Positions 46,203 to 56,210 of a stretch of DNA of 64,000 nucleotides are shown here, in pieces. A program made the position numbers and the translations under genes. Position 1 is the first letter of the stretch. Every line of letters starts with the position of its first letter. Source of the DNA: Brasilonema sp. UFV-L1 (GTDB lineage: Bacteria; Cyanobacteriota; Cyanobacteriia; Cyanobacteriales; Nostocaceae). Where the stretch lies: the NCBI RefSeq assembly GCF_012912105.1, contig NZ_QMEA01000062.1, forward strand, positions 1 through 64,000, read 5' to 3'. Below the pieces are notes generated by a model. That model worked only from the letters and a program-made list of their open reading frames with translations. It made no database searches and was not told the DNA's origin.

Positions 46203-48512
46203 TTGATAAATTCTCATTTCCTCGTTCCCTGGTTCTGCCAGGGCGAGAAACTCCATTTTTATATTACGACGAGACGGAGCCTGTTTGAATGTATCACCAG
46301 CCAGCAGCCCGGTAACCAGGTTGTCTGGGTAGATTGGCTAAAAACCGCTGGCTGCTTGCTGAGTCTATGTGTACTGCTGTTGTTGTTACAACCTTTACCT
46401 GCATGGGGAGCACCTGCACAGATAGAACGTACTCCTTTAACTCCAGAATTATTGCAAGAACGACTGCATACACCTATTCTTCGTGAAGGCAATGTTGTCG
46501 TAGATTTACGGGAGATGGTGATAGATTTACGTCCAGAAAATGCAAGTTTTCGGGATAGTTTTTATCAAGTTTTGCGAAAGGAATTACAAAAAGCAGGCTC
46601 AAAACCTTTGGGTTTGGACTTAAGTCGTTCTCTGATTCAGGGAGATTTTGCTGGTAGTGATTTGGGTTTGAGAACGCCTTTGTATGCTCAAGCGATCGCC
46701 CCTATTTTCACCTCAACTGAACAAGAACAACTCGAACGTCTACGCGAAGTTTGCTTACAGTCACTCACCTTGGCTTTACCTAGTTCTAAAGATTGTAAAT
46801 CACTTTTAGCAACTGAGTTACCTTCATCAAGTGAAATTAGTGTTTTCCGTGGTTCACTGACACTTGTGGAAACTCGTTTTAACGGAAATGTACAGTTTGC
46901 GAATACATTTTTTCTTCAGCCTGTGGATGCCCAAGGTGCTATTTTTAATCAACAGGTAAATTGGACTGAAACAAGATTCAGCCGTACAGCCAGTTTCACT
47001 AGTGCAACTTTTAAAAAAGAAAGCCAGTTCCAAGGTAGTATATTCTTTGATAAAGCTAATTTTAAGCAAGGACAATTTCAGCAAAGCATAAATTTCCAAG
47101 ATAGCAGTTTTGAGGATGCAGCCAATTTCACTCAGGCGAATTTTAAGCAGTTGGCTAAATTCAGTCGCGTACAATGGCAAGGAAATGCAGATTTTTCTAA
47201 TGCAGATTTTTCTGAACAAGCACAATTTACTCAAGCAATTTTCAAACAGTTTCTCTTCTTTATAGAAGCAAGATTTGAACAAGCTGTGATCTTTCGCTTA
47301 GCACAGTTTAACAAAATTGTCAATCTGCAAGGTGCTAGCATTCTTAACTCTGCAGATTTTAGTGATGCTGGATTTGCAAAGACTGCTTGTTTGAATGTCT
47401 CCAGTCTCATTTTTAATTCTAACCAAGCAAAAATTTTAGGCAATCCAGGTAAGATTGGTAAAATGCTTGTGGTATCTGGATTACAAGGAAATCAAAGTGT
47501 TTTGCGGAATTTAGGACAAAATTTCCGTCAGTTGCAGCAAATTGGTGATGCTAATCAGTTGGAATACACAAAGCATCGCTTGCGACTGAAGGATTTTAGC
47601 CTTCGTCTGGTTGGTACGAATATAAACAGTGCTTCGCAAGAACGTTTGATGAAGCTGGGTTTTTCAGCAATTCAAGCAGAAGCGATCGCAACCCGTCGTC
47701 TTCAACAACCATTTCACAACAAAAGTGAGTTACTCACTTTAGCTGATATAGATTATGACACATACACCCAAGTCAGTTCGCTGTTCATTGTTGACGAACC
47801 TCTTTCACCATTTGGGTGGTTACTACAAGCATGGAGTTGGCTAACGTTGAGTTTACTGCTGTTGCTTTCTGGATATGGTACAGATTTTTGCTTGGTGATT
47901 GGTGTTGGGTTGATTGCGATCGCCTACTTCGGCTTGCTATTTTGGCTGATTGATCGTTTCCGTCGCTTGCTTCCAGCACCAATTCTTCCCACAAGCTACG
48001 AAACCGTATCGATGCTAATTAGTTTCAGTCTACTTTTACTCTTTGGTATCTTAGCCATCTTTTGCACAGGAGAACAGCCTTGGCTAACACTGGGGTATCT
48101 TTTGATTATCATCGTCCCCTTACCCATAACTTTATTATTTCGACTTTACCAACAAGGGCGTTATCACAACTTAATGGACGTTTCCTACTTTACAGAAGAT
48201 GGAACTTTGCGACAGTTACGATTACTTATTGGACGTTTACCCGTGATACCGAGGTATGAAACGTTTCGTGAACGATATTTACCTTTGTTGTGCGATCGCC
48301 GCTGGAATTGGCTCAATTATTACGACTTTAGCCTCAACAATCTATTAAAGTTGGGGTTTAATGATATTCGTTTGCGAGACGAACATCTTCCAGGCATCAT
48401 CACGACATTGGCATGGTATCAATGGATTTTAGGTGTACTTTATATTACTCTCCTTTTGTGGACTCTCTCTCGTACAATTCCCGGATTGAATTTGTTGATT
48501 TATCTGAAGTAA
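46203..48512 (+). CDS. Exported pentapeptide-repeat protein with membrane and HhH segments
   Basis: A 769-codon frame. A signal or anchor segment (AGCLLSLCVLLLLLQPLPAWGAPA, about 48-72, in pieces) is followed by a conserved LTPELLQERL...VDLREMVIDL region. From about 210 to 400 it has degenerate A(N/D)F-type pentapeptide repeats (NGNVQFANT, FDKANFKQGQF, NADFSNADF), expected to form a right-handed beta-helix. An HhH-like part (INSASQERLMKLGFSAIQAEAIATRR) precedes four C-terminal membrane segments. No ATG occurs near the start; only TTG 46203 is available, and the first 40 codons read a dispersed repeat (46216-46320). The native start is uncertain and may have been replaced. Function unknown. 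Confidence 0.75.
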   Translation: MINSHFLVPWFCQGEKLHFYITTRRSLFECITSQQPGNQVVWVDWLKTAGCLLSLCVLLLLLQPLPAWGAPAQIERTPLTPELLQERLHTPILREGNVVVDLREMVIDLRPENASFRDSFYQVLRKELQKAGSKPLGLDLSRSLIQGDFAGSDLGLRTPLYAQAIAPIFTSTEQEQLERLREVCLQSLTLALPSSKDCKSLLATELPSSSEISVFRGSLTLVETRFNGNVQFANTFFLQPVDAQGAIFNQQVNWTETRFSRTASFTSATFKKESQFQGSIFFDKANFKQGQFQQSINFQDSSFEDAANFTQANFKQLAKFSRVQWQGNADFSNADFSEQAQFTQAIFKQFLFFIEARFEQAVIFRLAQFNKIVNLQGASILNSADFSDAGFAKTACLNVSSLIFNSNQAKILGNPGKIGKMLVVSGLQGNQSVLRNLGQNFRQLQQIGDANQLEYTKHRLRLKDFSLRLVGTNINSASQERLMKLGFSAIQAEAIATRRLQQPFHNKSELLTLADIDYDTYTQVSSLFIVDEPLSPFGWLLQAWSWLTLSLLLLLSGYGTDFCLVIGVGLIAIAYFGLLFWLIDRFRRLLPAPILPTSYETVSMLISFSLLLLFGILAIFCTGEQPWLTLGYLLIIIVPLPITLLFRLYQQGRYHNLMDVSYFTEDGTLRQLRLLIGRLPVIPRYETFRERYLPLLCDRRWNWLNYYDFSLNNLLKLGFNDIRLRDEHLPGIITTLAWYQWILGVLYITLLLWTLSRTIPGLNLLIYLK
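46216..46320. repeat. Two-hairpin repeat, family D, at 5' end of the pentapeptide gene
   Basis: It begins CCTCGTTCCCTGG-TTCTG-CCAGGG, a perfect hairpin, and ends near CCCGGTAACCAGG. It is of the same general type as 42625-42709. It is read in frame as the apparent N-terminus of the pentapeptide protein. Confidence 0.65.
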
Positions 48513-48542
48513 AGCTTTTTACACTTTTTGAGTTTTTGCCAC

Positions 48543-50744
48543 TTATCTTACAGTTCGCGTAGATTTATTGACAATATCGCTTTCTTGCGTGTTGTATTCT
48601 TCAGTAAAGTAGTAGTAGCTATGAGGCTCATTTTTGGGAATCACTCCATTCACCACTTGTCCTAAGACATTTTGACCAGATTTTTCCAAAAGTTCTTTCG
48701 CAAAAGCGGCATTAACGGAATTAACTACCCCCGGTCGAACGACTAACAAAACACCGTCAGCCATTTGACCTATACTAGCAGCATCAGCCGCAACCGTTAA
48801 TGAGGGAGCATCAATGATCACGAAGTCGTAGTTGGCAGCAAAATTTTCAATTAACCCAGCCATTCGTTTCGAGTCAAGCAGAGATGCTGGGTTGGGAGGT
48901 ACAACTCCAGAAGTGAGGACATCCAAATTATCCATGACTTGTGCTGTGGCTGCCCTGATCTCAGCCTGTCCGACAATCACATTACTCAAACCAGGGCTAT
49001 TTGGCAAATTCCAGATTTGATGTTGAACTGGACGGTGCAAATCTCCATCTACTAATAAGACTTTACGCTCTCTCTGAGCCATTGCGATCGCTAAATTGGC
49101 TGCAACTGTTGACTTACCTTCTTTAGGTACGGAGCTAGTAATAACAATCACTTTTAACTCTTGATCAGCACTCGTATACTTCAAATTTGCCCGAAGCATC
49201 CGGAAAGACTCACTAATTGGGGAACGAGGAATATCCCTAACAACGAGCTGATGTGTAGATAATTCTGATTCTTGATTGCCGCGAGTAGATTTTTTAGACT
49301 TGCTAAAGGAAGGAATCACACCCAATAAAGTTAATCTCAGTAATTCCTTTGCTTCATCAACAGTCTTGATTGATTTATCTCTAACTTCTAAAAGATATAT
49401 AGTCGCCAAAGAAGCTAAAATACCTATTAAACTTGCAATCAGGTACGAAACCATAGGAGAAGAAATAGGTTCTTCAGGAACTTGAGCTGTGGACATTATC
49501 CTGGCGTTACCTAAGTTCTGATTTTCTGCTATTTCGCTCTCTTGCAGCTTTTGGAGTAAAAGTGAATAGGTAGATTGAGATACTTGTACTTTGCGTTCTA
49601 ACTGGCGCTGTTGTTGCTCTAACTTGGGCAAAATGTTAAGCCGTTGCTTGTAGGCAGCTTGTAAGTTAGATAATGCAGCGGCTTTACTAACTAAACCCAG
49701 ACGGGTTGATTCTAATTTAACAAGCTCTGCGGTTAGTTGTTGTTGTAGAACTCCAACCTGCAAGTTGCTTGAGGGCTCTTGTTGCTGAGTTCCGACAACA
49801 TTTCCTATTCGTTGTTGTAATATTCCTTTTAGGGCTTCTAACTTACTTTTTAAATTAATGATTTCTGGATGTCTGTCCTGTAGAATAGTGCGCCTAGCTG
49901 CAAGTTGCGACTCTAGCTGCTGAATTTCTTTGAGAATATCTTGTACACCTGGAGACTGACTAAGGGAAGTCGTAGCGATCGCCTGTTGGGAGTTCATACT
50001 CAATTGGTTGCGAATCACTTCAGATTGGGCTTTGACTTCGGCAATTTGAGATTGATCTGTGCTAATTTGCTTTTGCAACTCGCCAATCACTTCCACTGCT
50101 TTATTTGCTTCTTCTTGCAGGGCAACAACTTTGTTTTTTTCTTTGAAATCCGCGAGTTCAGCTTCTGCTTGACGGACAACTAATTCAGCTTTTGGTACTT
50201 GTTTTTCGATAAACTTCCGAGCAGCCTGTGCTTGAGCTCTGTGGTTAGATATGTTGTGCTCTAAATAAACAGCCATCAACGTATTAACAACCTGTGCAGC
50301 TTTTTCAGGGTTCGTATTCTTGTTGGAAACTTTGAGAATGTCGGTTTCCTTAATTCCAATAACAGTCAGCTGTTTGATAAAATCTCGTGGTTTTAGGGAT
50401 GCTCCTTTGTTGTCTTTCAGGTTGAGTGTTTCAATAGTCTTGTGGACAACAGGGAAAGAAAGTATGACTTCTGCCTCTGTAGTCAGAGGATTACTTTTAT
50501 CCTGCGCGACTGGTTCTAATTTAGCTGTTTCTGTCCCCACTCCCGTGAAGGAAGAAATCGTAGTTCTTTGAAAAAGTAGTTTTCCTTCCGCCACATAAGA
50601 GGGTTTTTTTAAAGAGAAAGCCAGCACTGAAATCAGGAAAACAGGAAAAAAGATTCCTATCGCTGGTATCCAACGGCGCTTGAGAACTTGTAAAAGGGCT
50701 TGCCAATACTTATCAATATTTACAACAGTTTCTTGTGATTCCAT
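48543..50744 (-). CDS. Wzc-like polysaccharide co-polymerase with tyrosine kinase
   Basis: A 733-residue inner-membrane protein. The N-terminal Wzz domain spans a first membrane segment (about 25-48), a long coiled-coil periplasmic part (about 170-390, Q/E/K-rich) and a second segment (about 430-450). The cytosolic BY-kinase domain has Walker A SSVPKEGKSTVAANLA, A' VLLVDGDLHRP and B YDFVIIDAPS. The C-terminal tyrosine cluster SYYYFTEEYN is the autophosphorylation site. It controls polymer length and export. It is the last gene of the polysaccharide locus; no Wza-type outer-membrane gene is seen in the window. Confidence 0.93.
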   Translation of the reverse strand: MESQETVVNIDKYWQALLQVLKRRWIPAIGIFFPVFLISVLAFSLKKPSYVAEGKLLFQRTTISSFTGVGTETAKLEPVAQDKSNPLTTEAEVILSFPVVHKTIETLNLKDNKGASLKPRDFIKQLTVIGIKETDILKVSNKNTNPEKAAQVVNTLMAVYLEHNISNHRAQAQAARKFIEKQVPKAELVVRQAEAELADFKEKNKVVALQEEANKAVEVIGELQKQISTDQSQIAEVKAQSEVIRNQLSMNSQQAIATTSLSQSPGVQDILKEIQQLESQLAARRTILQDRHPEIINLKSKLEALKGILQQRIGNVVGTQQQEPSSNLQVGVLQQQLTAELVKLESTRLGLVSKAAALSNLQAAYKQRLNILPKLEQQQRQLERKVQVSQSTYSLLLQKLQESEIAENQNLGNARIMSTAQVPEEPISSPMVSYLIASLIGILASLATIYLLEVRDKSIKTVDEAKELLRLTLLGVIPSFSKSKKSTRGNQESELSTHQLVVRDIPRSPISESFRMLRANLKYTSADQELKVIVITSSVPKEGKSTVAANLAIAMAQRERKVLLVDGDLHRPVQHQIWNLPNSPGLSNVIVGQAEIRAATAQVMDNLDVLTSGVVPPNPASLLDSKRMAGLIENFAANYDFVIIDAPSLTVAADAASIGQMADGVLLVVRPGVVNSVNAAFAKELLEKSGQNVLGQVVNGVIPKNEPHSYYYFTEEYNTQESDIVNKSTRTVR

Positions 50745-50846
50745 AAATAAATTTACAATTCTTCTGTGATATCTAGATTCAATTTATATTGAATCCTTGA
50801 ATTTTGCCACTTCTTAAAACAGTGACCAGTACACAGTAAACAATGA

Positions 50847-50936
<90 letters not shown>

Positions 50937-51165
50937 GAAGTCGAAAAACTCAATTCTTTATTTCTTCCTTGGTGAATACTGAATTCAGAATTGCTGAATT
51001 CTTCTTCAAACTGATAACTGATAACTGGTAACTGATAACTGCAAAAGATAAAAGATGACAATTGGTTTTGAAATTAAAGTTTTTATGAAGCCATAAATAA
51101 GTGTAAATTATCTGCTATTGAAAACCTACTCAAATCTATCTATGAGGCTTGAGAGGCTTTCTTAA

Positions 51166-52359
51166 TTAGCATCGAGGTTCCTTCGTTGAGTGCAACAGGC
51201 GTGCGATTTCTTGTTGCTCGGTATTTTTGGAAAATTCGGATGCTCCCGCGATCGCCTGAATCACTCGCTCTAAATCTTCAGTTCTAAGATTAGATCCAGA
51301 AGGCAAACAAAGACCGCGTGCAAATAAATCCTCTGCAACGGTACCACCGATACATTCACACTCAGCGAAAACGGGCTGTAGGTGCAACGGCTTCCACACA
51401 GGACGAGCTTCAATTTGCTGTTCAGCAAGTGCTAAGCGGACTTGTTCTCGATCTGCACCAAAAGTTGCTGGATCGATTGTCAGGCAAGTCAGCCAGCGGG
51501 TGCTGTGTCCAAAAGTGGCTTCTGGCATGAATTCGATTCCTGGCAGATTTCCCAAAGCAGAAGCGTAAATTTCAAAGTTGCGTCGTCTGGCGGCGACTCG
51601 CTCATTTAAAACATGCAATTGACCACGACCAATCCCAGCCAAAACGTTGCTGAGGCGATAGTTGTAACCAATTTCTGAGTGTTGGTAATGAGGAGCCGGA
51701 TCACGTGCTTGGGTTGCTAAAAAACGGGCTTTGGCGACTAGTGCTGCATCGTCAGAAACCAACATCCCACCACCAGAGGTGGTAATAATTTTATTCCCAT
51801 TGAAGGAGTAAATGCCAATGCGCCCAAAAGTTCCAGGAGAACGCCCTTTGTAGGTTGCTCCTAAAGCTTCCGCAGCATCTTCTATTAAGGGAATTTCATA
51901 CTGATTGCAGGCTTCCACAATTGGATCTATATCGGCACTTTGACCATACAAATGCACAACCACAACTGCTTTGGGCAATTTTCCCACGCGTGCGCGGTTT
52001 AAGAGCGCTTCTCGCAACAAGTCAGGATTCATGTTCCAACAAGTGCGATCACTATCAATAAAGACTGGTTTTGCACCTAGATAAGTAATTGGGTTGGCGG
52101 TGGCTGCGAATGTCAGGGTAGAGCAAAACACTTCATCCCCAGACTGAACACCAACCAATTGTAAAGCCAAATGGATAGCCGCTGTGCCAGAACTTAAAGC
52201 AGCTGCATGACTAGCACCTGTCAGTTGACAAAATTCTTGCTCAAAAGCATCGACATGGGGACCAACTGGGGCGATCCAGTTTGTGTCAAATGCTTCTTTG
52301 ACGAATTCTAGTTCGCGATCGCCCATGTGAGGTGTTGACAAGAGAATTTGTTTGTTCAT
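51166..52359 (-). CDS. DegT/DnrJ/EryC1-family sugar aminotransferase
   Basis: A 397-residue PLP-dependent enzyme that aminates keto-sugar nucleotides, here for the exopolysaccharide. The PLP lysine lies in YSFNGNKIITTSGGG. Other family motifs are LSSGTAAIHLALQL, VHLYGQSADIDPI, IEDAAEALGATY and NYRLSNVLAGIGRGQL. It overlaps the FemAB-like gene by 4 bases, so the two are translationally coupled. Bacillosamine- or legionaminate-type aminosugars are possible products (inference). Confidence 0.93.
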   Translation of the reverse strand: MNKQILLSTPHMGDRELEFVKEAFDTNWIAPVGPHVDAFEQEFCQLTGASHAAALSSGTAAIHLALQLVGVQSGDEVFCSTLTFAATANPITYLGAKPVFIDSDRTCWNMNPDLLREALLNRARVGKLPKAVVVVHLYGQSADIDPIVEACNQYEIPLIEDAAEALGATYKGRSPGTFGRIGIYSFNGNKIITTSGGGMLVSDDAALVAKARFLATQARDPAPHYQHSEIGYNYRLSNVLAGIGRGQLHVLNERVAARRRNFEIYASALGNLPGIEFMPEATFGHSTRWLTCLTIDPATFGADREQVRLALAEQQIEARPVWKPLHLQPVFAECECIGGTVAEDLFARGLCLPSGSNLRTEDLERVIQAIAGASEFSKNTEQQEIARLLHSTKEPRC

Positions 52360-53456
52360 GACTTATTAAACTCATTAAAAATGTTGGGTGAACGATATGC
52401 CGGGAAAAACTCTGTTTGGAGTATTTTCTCTGCGTCAATTTTCAAAGATTTTGCTCGTAATGCAACCAGAGAAGCATATTTTTCCTCATCTGTGATTAAG
52501 CGTAGTGTCATGAATGTGTGACTTTGTTTAGAGAAACCTGCTTTGAAATGATAGAGACTATCTTTCGCTCCTCCTACTCCACCTCCTAGATGAAAAACTT
52601 GATTTCCTCGTTCCTTCGCCCAGAGTCTAACATAATCAAACATTAGCTTGCTCGGAGCTTGTTTTAAAAAATCTGTTTTCGTTCCGCCTAGGTGATATTG
52701 AACAATCCCACTACATTCTGTAAACAATCCGGCACATGTTATTTGTTCATTATATTCTACTAAACATAAATGAATTTTATTGTCTAATAATTCTGCAAAG
52801 TTTTTCAAAAAATCTATCCCAAAAAAATAAACTCCTCCAGCATTGACTCGGTTCATCGTTTCTTCATATATAGTATTAAAATCATTCATAAATTCTTGAG
52901 CAGGCACCATTCTTGCCGTAAACCCTAGACGTTTACATTTATTGATTTTATTACGATGTTCTGACCTCGTTTGATGCCAAATCTCTTGAACATCCAGTTT
53001 CAAATCAATAGAAACTGTTGAACCATTTAATTTTAATGAGTTATCGTTGATCAATTGATGAACATTCTCGTTAAGTAGAGGATGAAGTCGTAAAAAAGCT
53101 GAACACACCTGCTGCTTGCGAAACACCTGTATTAGTTCCTGTATCGCCAAGCTCAAAAATTCTGGCTGGTTTGCTGCTGCTTGCGAAAGCAAAAATCCAG
53201 GATAGCCATAGGGTGAGATAACATCAAACACTTCTGGTGTCTTGAACTCGCCATCAAATGAATCATCACAACAACGCCGCAAATAAGGCAAAAAAAAGAT
53301 TTTTTCATCTTCGGCGATTAAAATAGCTTCTGGTATCGCCTTTATTCTTTTCGATTCTAAGTAGACATACTCAGGCAAATGATAAATATCATAAGTGAGT
53401 TTTTCTAAAGTTTCTTTCCACAAAGGATGAGTGACATCAAAAAGTCGAATATCCAT
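52356..53456 (-). CDS. FemAB-like acyltransferase (GNAT fold)
   Basis: A 366-residue protein. The C-terminal half matches the FemAB/BioF2-like GNAT domain: WHQTRSEHRNKINKC, FTARMVP, ETMNRVNAGGVYFFG and YHLGGTKTDFLKQAP...LMFDYVRLWAKERG...FHLGGGVG (short pieces). Such enzymes transfer an aminoacyl or acyl group to an amino sugar or cell-wall acceptor. Together with the adjacent aminotransferase it could acylate an aminosugar of the polymer (inference). Start ATG 53456. Confidence 0.85.
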   Translation of the reverse strand: MDIRLFDVTHPLWKETLEKLTYDIYHLPEYVYLESKRIKAIPEAILIAEDEKIFFLPYLRRCCDDSFDGEFKTPEVFDVISPYGYPGFLLSQAAANQPEFLSLAIQELIQVFRKQQVCSAFLRLHPLLNENVHQLINDNSLKLNGSTVSIDLKLDVQEIWHQTRSEHRNKINKCKRLGFTARMVPAQEFMNDFNTIYEETMNRVNAGGVYFFGIDFLKNFAELLDNKIHLCLVEYNEQITCAGLFTECSGIVQYHLGGTKTDFLKQAPSKLMFDYVRLWAKERGNQVFHLGGGVGGAKDSLYHFKAGFSKQSHTFMTLRLITDEEKYASLVALRAKSLKIDAEKILQTEFFPAYRSPNIFNEFNKS

Positions 53457-53734
53457 CAGAATTTTCTCAGGTTTATAGAATTAAGAATGGTTAGTATCAA
53501 CAATACCCAGTCAAAAATCAAAATTCAGAATGTCATTTTTAAATTTTCTTTTGCAGCATACATGTAGGGCAGATGTTGAATTGTAATGTCAGTCAAGTTC
53601 AAGTGGTAGATATTGCTCTTTGATGAATGGTGCCATACTCAAATGGAGCTGCACCCTGTTAGAAATATGTTTTGCCAAAAAATCTATTGCTTCTGAAGAG
53701 TACACAAGTTTTCGTCTTCAAGAGAAGGCAGAAT

Positions 53735-54403
53735 TTACAATTTCATCTTGCTTTCGAGTTGCTCAAGTGAACCTTTAAATTCTTCGGCTGTAGCATGTCC
53801 TTCTTGGTTGATTCCTTCTTGTTGCAAAACTTTAAACGCTGTCAGAAAAAGAATTTTCAAGTCTAGCCATAAACTCCAATTATCGACATACCAAACATCT
53901 AGTTTGAATTTTTCTTCCCAACTAATGGCGTTGCGACCCTTAACTTGGGCTAAACCCGTGATACCTGGTTTGACGTCATGGCGGCGTGCTTGTTCCGATG
54001 TATAGCGGTCAAGATACCTGACTAATAAAGGACGAGGACCAACAAAACTCATGTCACCTTTGAGAATGTTCCACAGCTGAGGAAGTTCGTCCAAACTTGT
54101 TTGACGCAGAAATAAACCAAATCCTGTGAGACGTTTTTCATCAGGAAGAAGATTACCTTTACTATCGCAGTCATTTGTCATGGTACGAAATTTGTAGAAG
54201 GTGAAAATACGAGCGTGTTGACCAGGACGAGGTTGAGTGAAAAGAATTGGACGACCCATGCGAATGTAGATAGCGAGCGCAACTATCACTATCACGGGAG
54301 AAAAAACCAACAAGCTGAACGCCGCTACAACTCTGTCTAATGCAGATTTGATGAATCTGCTATATTTCATTGAATGAACATCCTGAAATTGTTGAGTAAA
54401 CAT
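53735..54403 (-). CDS. Initiating sugar-phosphate transferase (WcaJ/RfbP catalytic type)
   Basis: A 222-residue protein from ATG 54403, with GAGG at 5 bases; a TTG-started form from 54430 is less likely. One membrane segment (SLLVFSPVIVIVALAIYI) precedes the catalytic domain with FYKFRTM, RQTSLDELPQLWNILKGDMSFVGPRP (in pieces), and RHDVKPGITGLAQV. It moves a hexose-1-phosphate to undecaprenyl phosphate, the first step in repeat-unit assembly. It is the short form without the usual N-terminal membrane domain, as in PglC. Confidence 0.94.
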   Translation of the reverse strand: MFTQQFQDVHSMKYSRFIKSALDRVVAAFSLLVFSPVIVIVALAIYIRMGRPILFTQPRPGQHARIFTFYKFRTMTNDCDSKGNLLPDEKRLTGFGLFLRQTSLDELPQLWNILKGDMSFVGPRPLLVRYLDRYTSEQARRHDVKPGITGLAQVKGRNAISWEEKFKLDVWYVDNWSLWLDLKILFLTAFKVLQQEGINQEGHATAEEFKGSLEQLESKMKL

Positions 54404-54571
54404 AAATACCTCATGACTTTTTTTCAGCAATCAAAAAAAAGAAAGCTTGCATTTGGTACAGGAATACTGTTGATATTCCGGTTTCTTAAAACTGCTGTAT
54501 TATTGCTAAATTTCAATCTTTTTTAAAAAGCACCTTGCTTTCTACCAATATTTAATTGGTGTTCTCTTTTT

Positions 54572-56179
54572 CTATTCTTCTCTAAACACTGTAACCTTGA
54601 AGTCCTGAGAAAATTTAGATTCGTTAATCATTAAACGATTATTGGTTGACTCTTCATCTTTACGCAAATAAATTGCGTAAAATTTATCTGTTTTTTTGAT
54701 ATTGCTATCTACTTGAAAAAAACAATTTTGAAAAACAAGTAATTGGTTGCGCTGAGTGCTATAACTAGGATGCTGCCACCAAACATCAGCAGCACTAAAA
54801 AAACTATATGGTTTTCCTGTTTCTTTGCGAGTTACAGAAAATTTGCAATTCTCAAAGGTAATATTGTGTGGCAAGACAATTCGATTTTCATAGTCATCAA
54901 CCGCTCCTATTTTGAATTTAGAATTAGTAAATTTCATGGTTGAATTCAGACTAAAGATATAAAAAGGAGCATCACTAGAGATGATGTTATTACCGATCAC
55001 GGTTGAACCGTCCTCAACGTTAACATCAAAATCTCCATCAATTAAATTGAGATTTTCAAGTTTCACATCTACCTTCAAGGTGTCCCCATAACCTCGTCCA
55101 TCCACTTCTATATCAATTCCGGCAGGATCAACTTTGCCTCTTGTTGTTAAATTATGAACTTGAGCAGACGAATTTCCACCCGTTAATACAAACCCTCCAC
55201 GAAAGACATCTATTGCCTCACAATTGTTGACTTTTACAGATACATTTGTGTACACAGAAATACCATCAGCAACTCCATTCTTGAAAGTACAATCTTCAAC
55301 AAAAGCTTGTAATCGTCCTGGAAGTTTTGGATCAGCAGTCAAGAATATTAAATGCGCTTGTTCTAACTCATATTTTTGGTACGCTCCTTGATTTTTGCTA
55401 TTTCCATCAAAAGTAAGTCCTTTAATTATTAAAGGCTTTGAATCTTCCTTGCTTGAATACTCAGTCGTGAAAGTTCTTGTCCATTTATCTTGTTTATCTG
55501 GGCGTTTTATGGTCGCTTCATATCCTTGATAAGTAATGTTTTCTTTGAGCTTGACAGAGGTGACAATATAAACTCCCGGAGGAAATAAGATGACACCTCC
55601 CCCTTGGTTATAAACTGTATCTATTGCTGTTTGTATTGCTTTTGTGTCATCAGTTATTCCATCCCCAGTTGCGCCTACATCTCGAACAGAAACTATTGAT
55701 TTTCTATCATTATCAATGATTGTTAAATTATGCAACTTTTTATTATTAAAAATCGCGTTTTGTGGATTTAAAAGTTTAAATTCAAGATTTTCATCGGCTT
55801 CGTTAATATCGTCATCAACAATAGAAATGGATAGGTTTTTAGTAACAGTACCGGGTTCAAAAGTTAGAGTTCCCTGTCCAAGAGTATAGTCTTGACCACT
55901 CCCTTTATTTGTTTGACTGGCTGTTCCACCTGTCACTATGTAATCAACAGCGATCGCCTGTTCAGAGACAGCACTCAAATTGACCGCTAAATTAGCAGTG
56001 GAAACATCTTCAGAAATACTAGAACTACTTAACTCAAAAGCCACAGTAGGCTTAGATAAAGTCATTACTCGGCTTGGATTAATACATTGAATCAGCCCTA
56101 GACTTAACAAACCTAGAAAGAGCCAAAATGTAATTTTTGAAAAACCCAAAGTTTTCTGCCATCTTCTGTTGCGTAACAT
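54572..56179 (-). CDS. Exported Calx-beta / pectate-lyase-fold protein
   Basis: A 535-residue protein. An N-terminal signal or anchor (ITFWLFLGLLSLGLIQC) is followed by a Calx-beta domain (about 40-155) with VTGGTASQTNKGSGQDY and VDDDINEADENLEF, a calcium-binding type. From VRDVGATGDGITDDTKAIQTAI (about 170, in pieces) it is a pectate-lyase-3/parallel beta-helix domain with GGGVILFPPGVY and many short strands to the end. It is likely a secreted polysaccharide lyase or hydrolase that trims or remodels the polymer made by this locus (inference). The lipobox is imperfect (LIQC). Confidence 0.85.
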   Translation of the reverse strand: MLRNRRWQKTLGFSKITFWLFLGLLSLGLIQCINPSRVMTLSKPTVAFELSSSSISEDVSTANLAVNLSAVSEQAIAVDYIVTGGTASQTNKGSGQDYTLGQGTLTFEPGTVTKNLSISIVDDDINEADENLEFKLLNPQNAIFNNKKLHNLTIIDNDRKSIVSVRDVGATGDGITDDTKAIQTAIDTVYNQGGGVILFPPGVYIVTSVKLKENITYQGYEATIKRPDKQDKWTRTFTTEYSSKEDSKPLIIKGLTFDGNSKNQGAYQKYELEQAHLIFLTADPKLPGRLQAFVEDCTFKNGVADGISVYTNVSVKVNNCEAIDVFRGGFVLTGGNSSAQVHNLTTRGKVDPAGIDIEVDGRGYGDTLKVDVKLENLNLIDGDFDVNVEDGSTVIGNNIISSDAPFYIFSLNSTMKFTNSKFKIGAVDDYENRIVLPHNITFENCKFSVTRKETGKPYSFFSAADVWWQHPSYSTQRNQLLVFQNCFFQVDSNIKKTDKFYAIYLRKDEESTNNRLMINESKFSQDFKVTVFREE

Positions 56180-56210
56180 TTCCCGAATTCAGCTTCATAT
56201 TTGTCAGATT

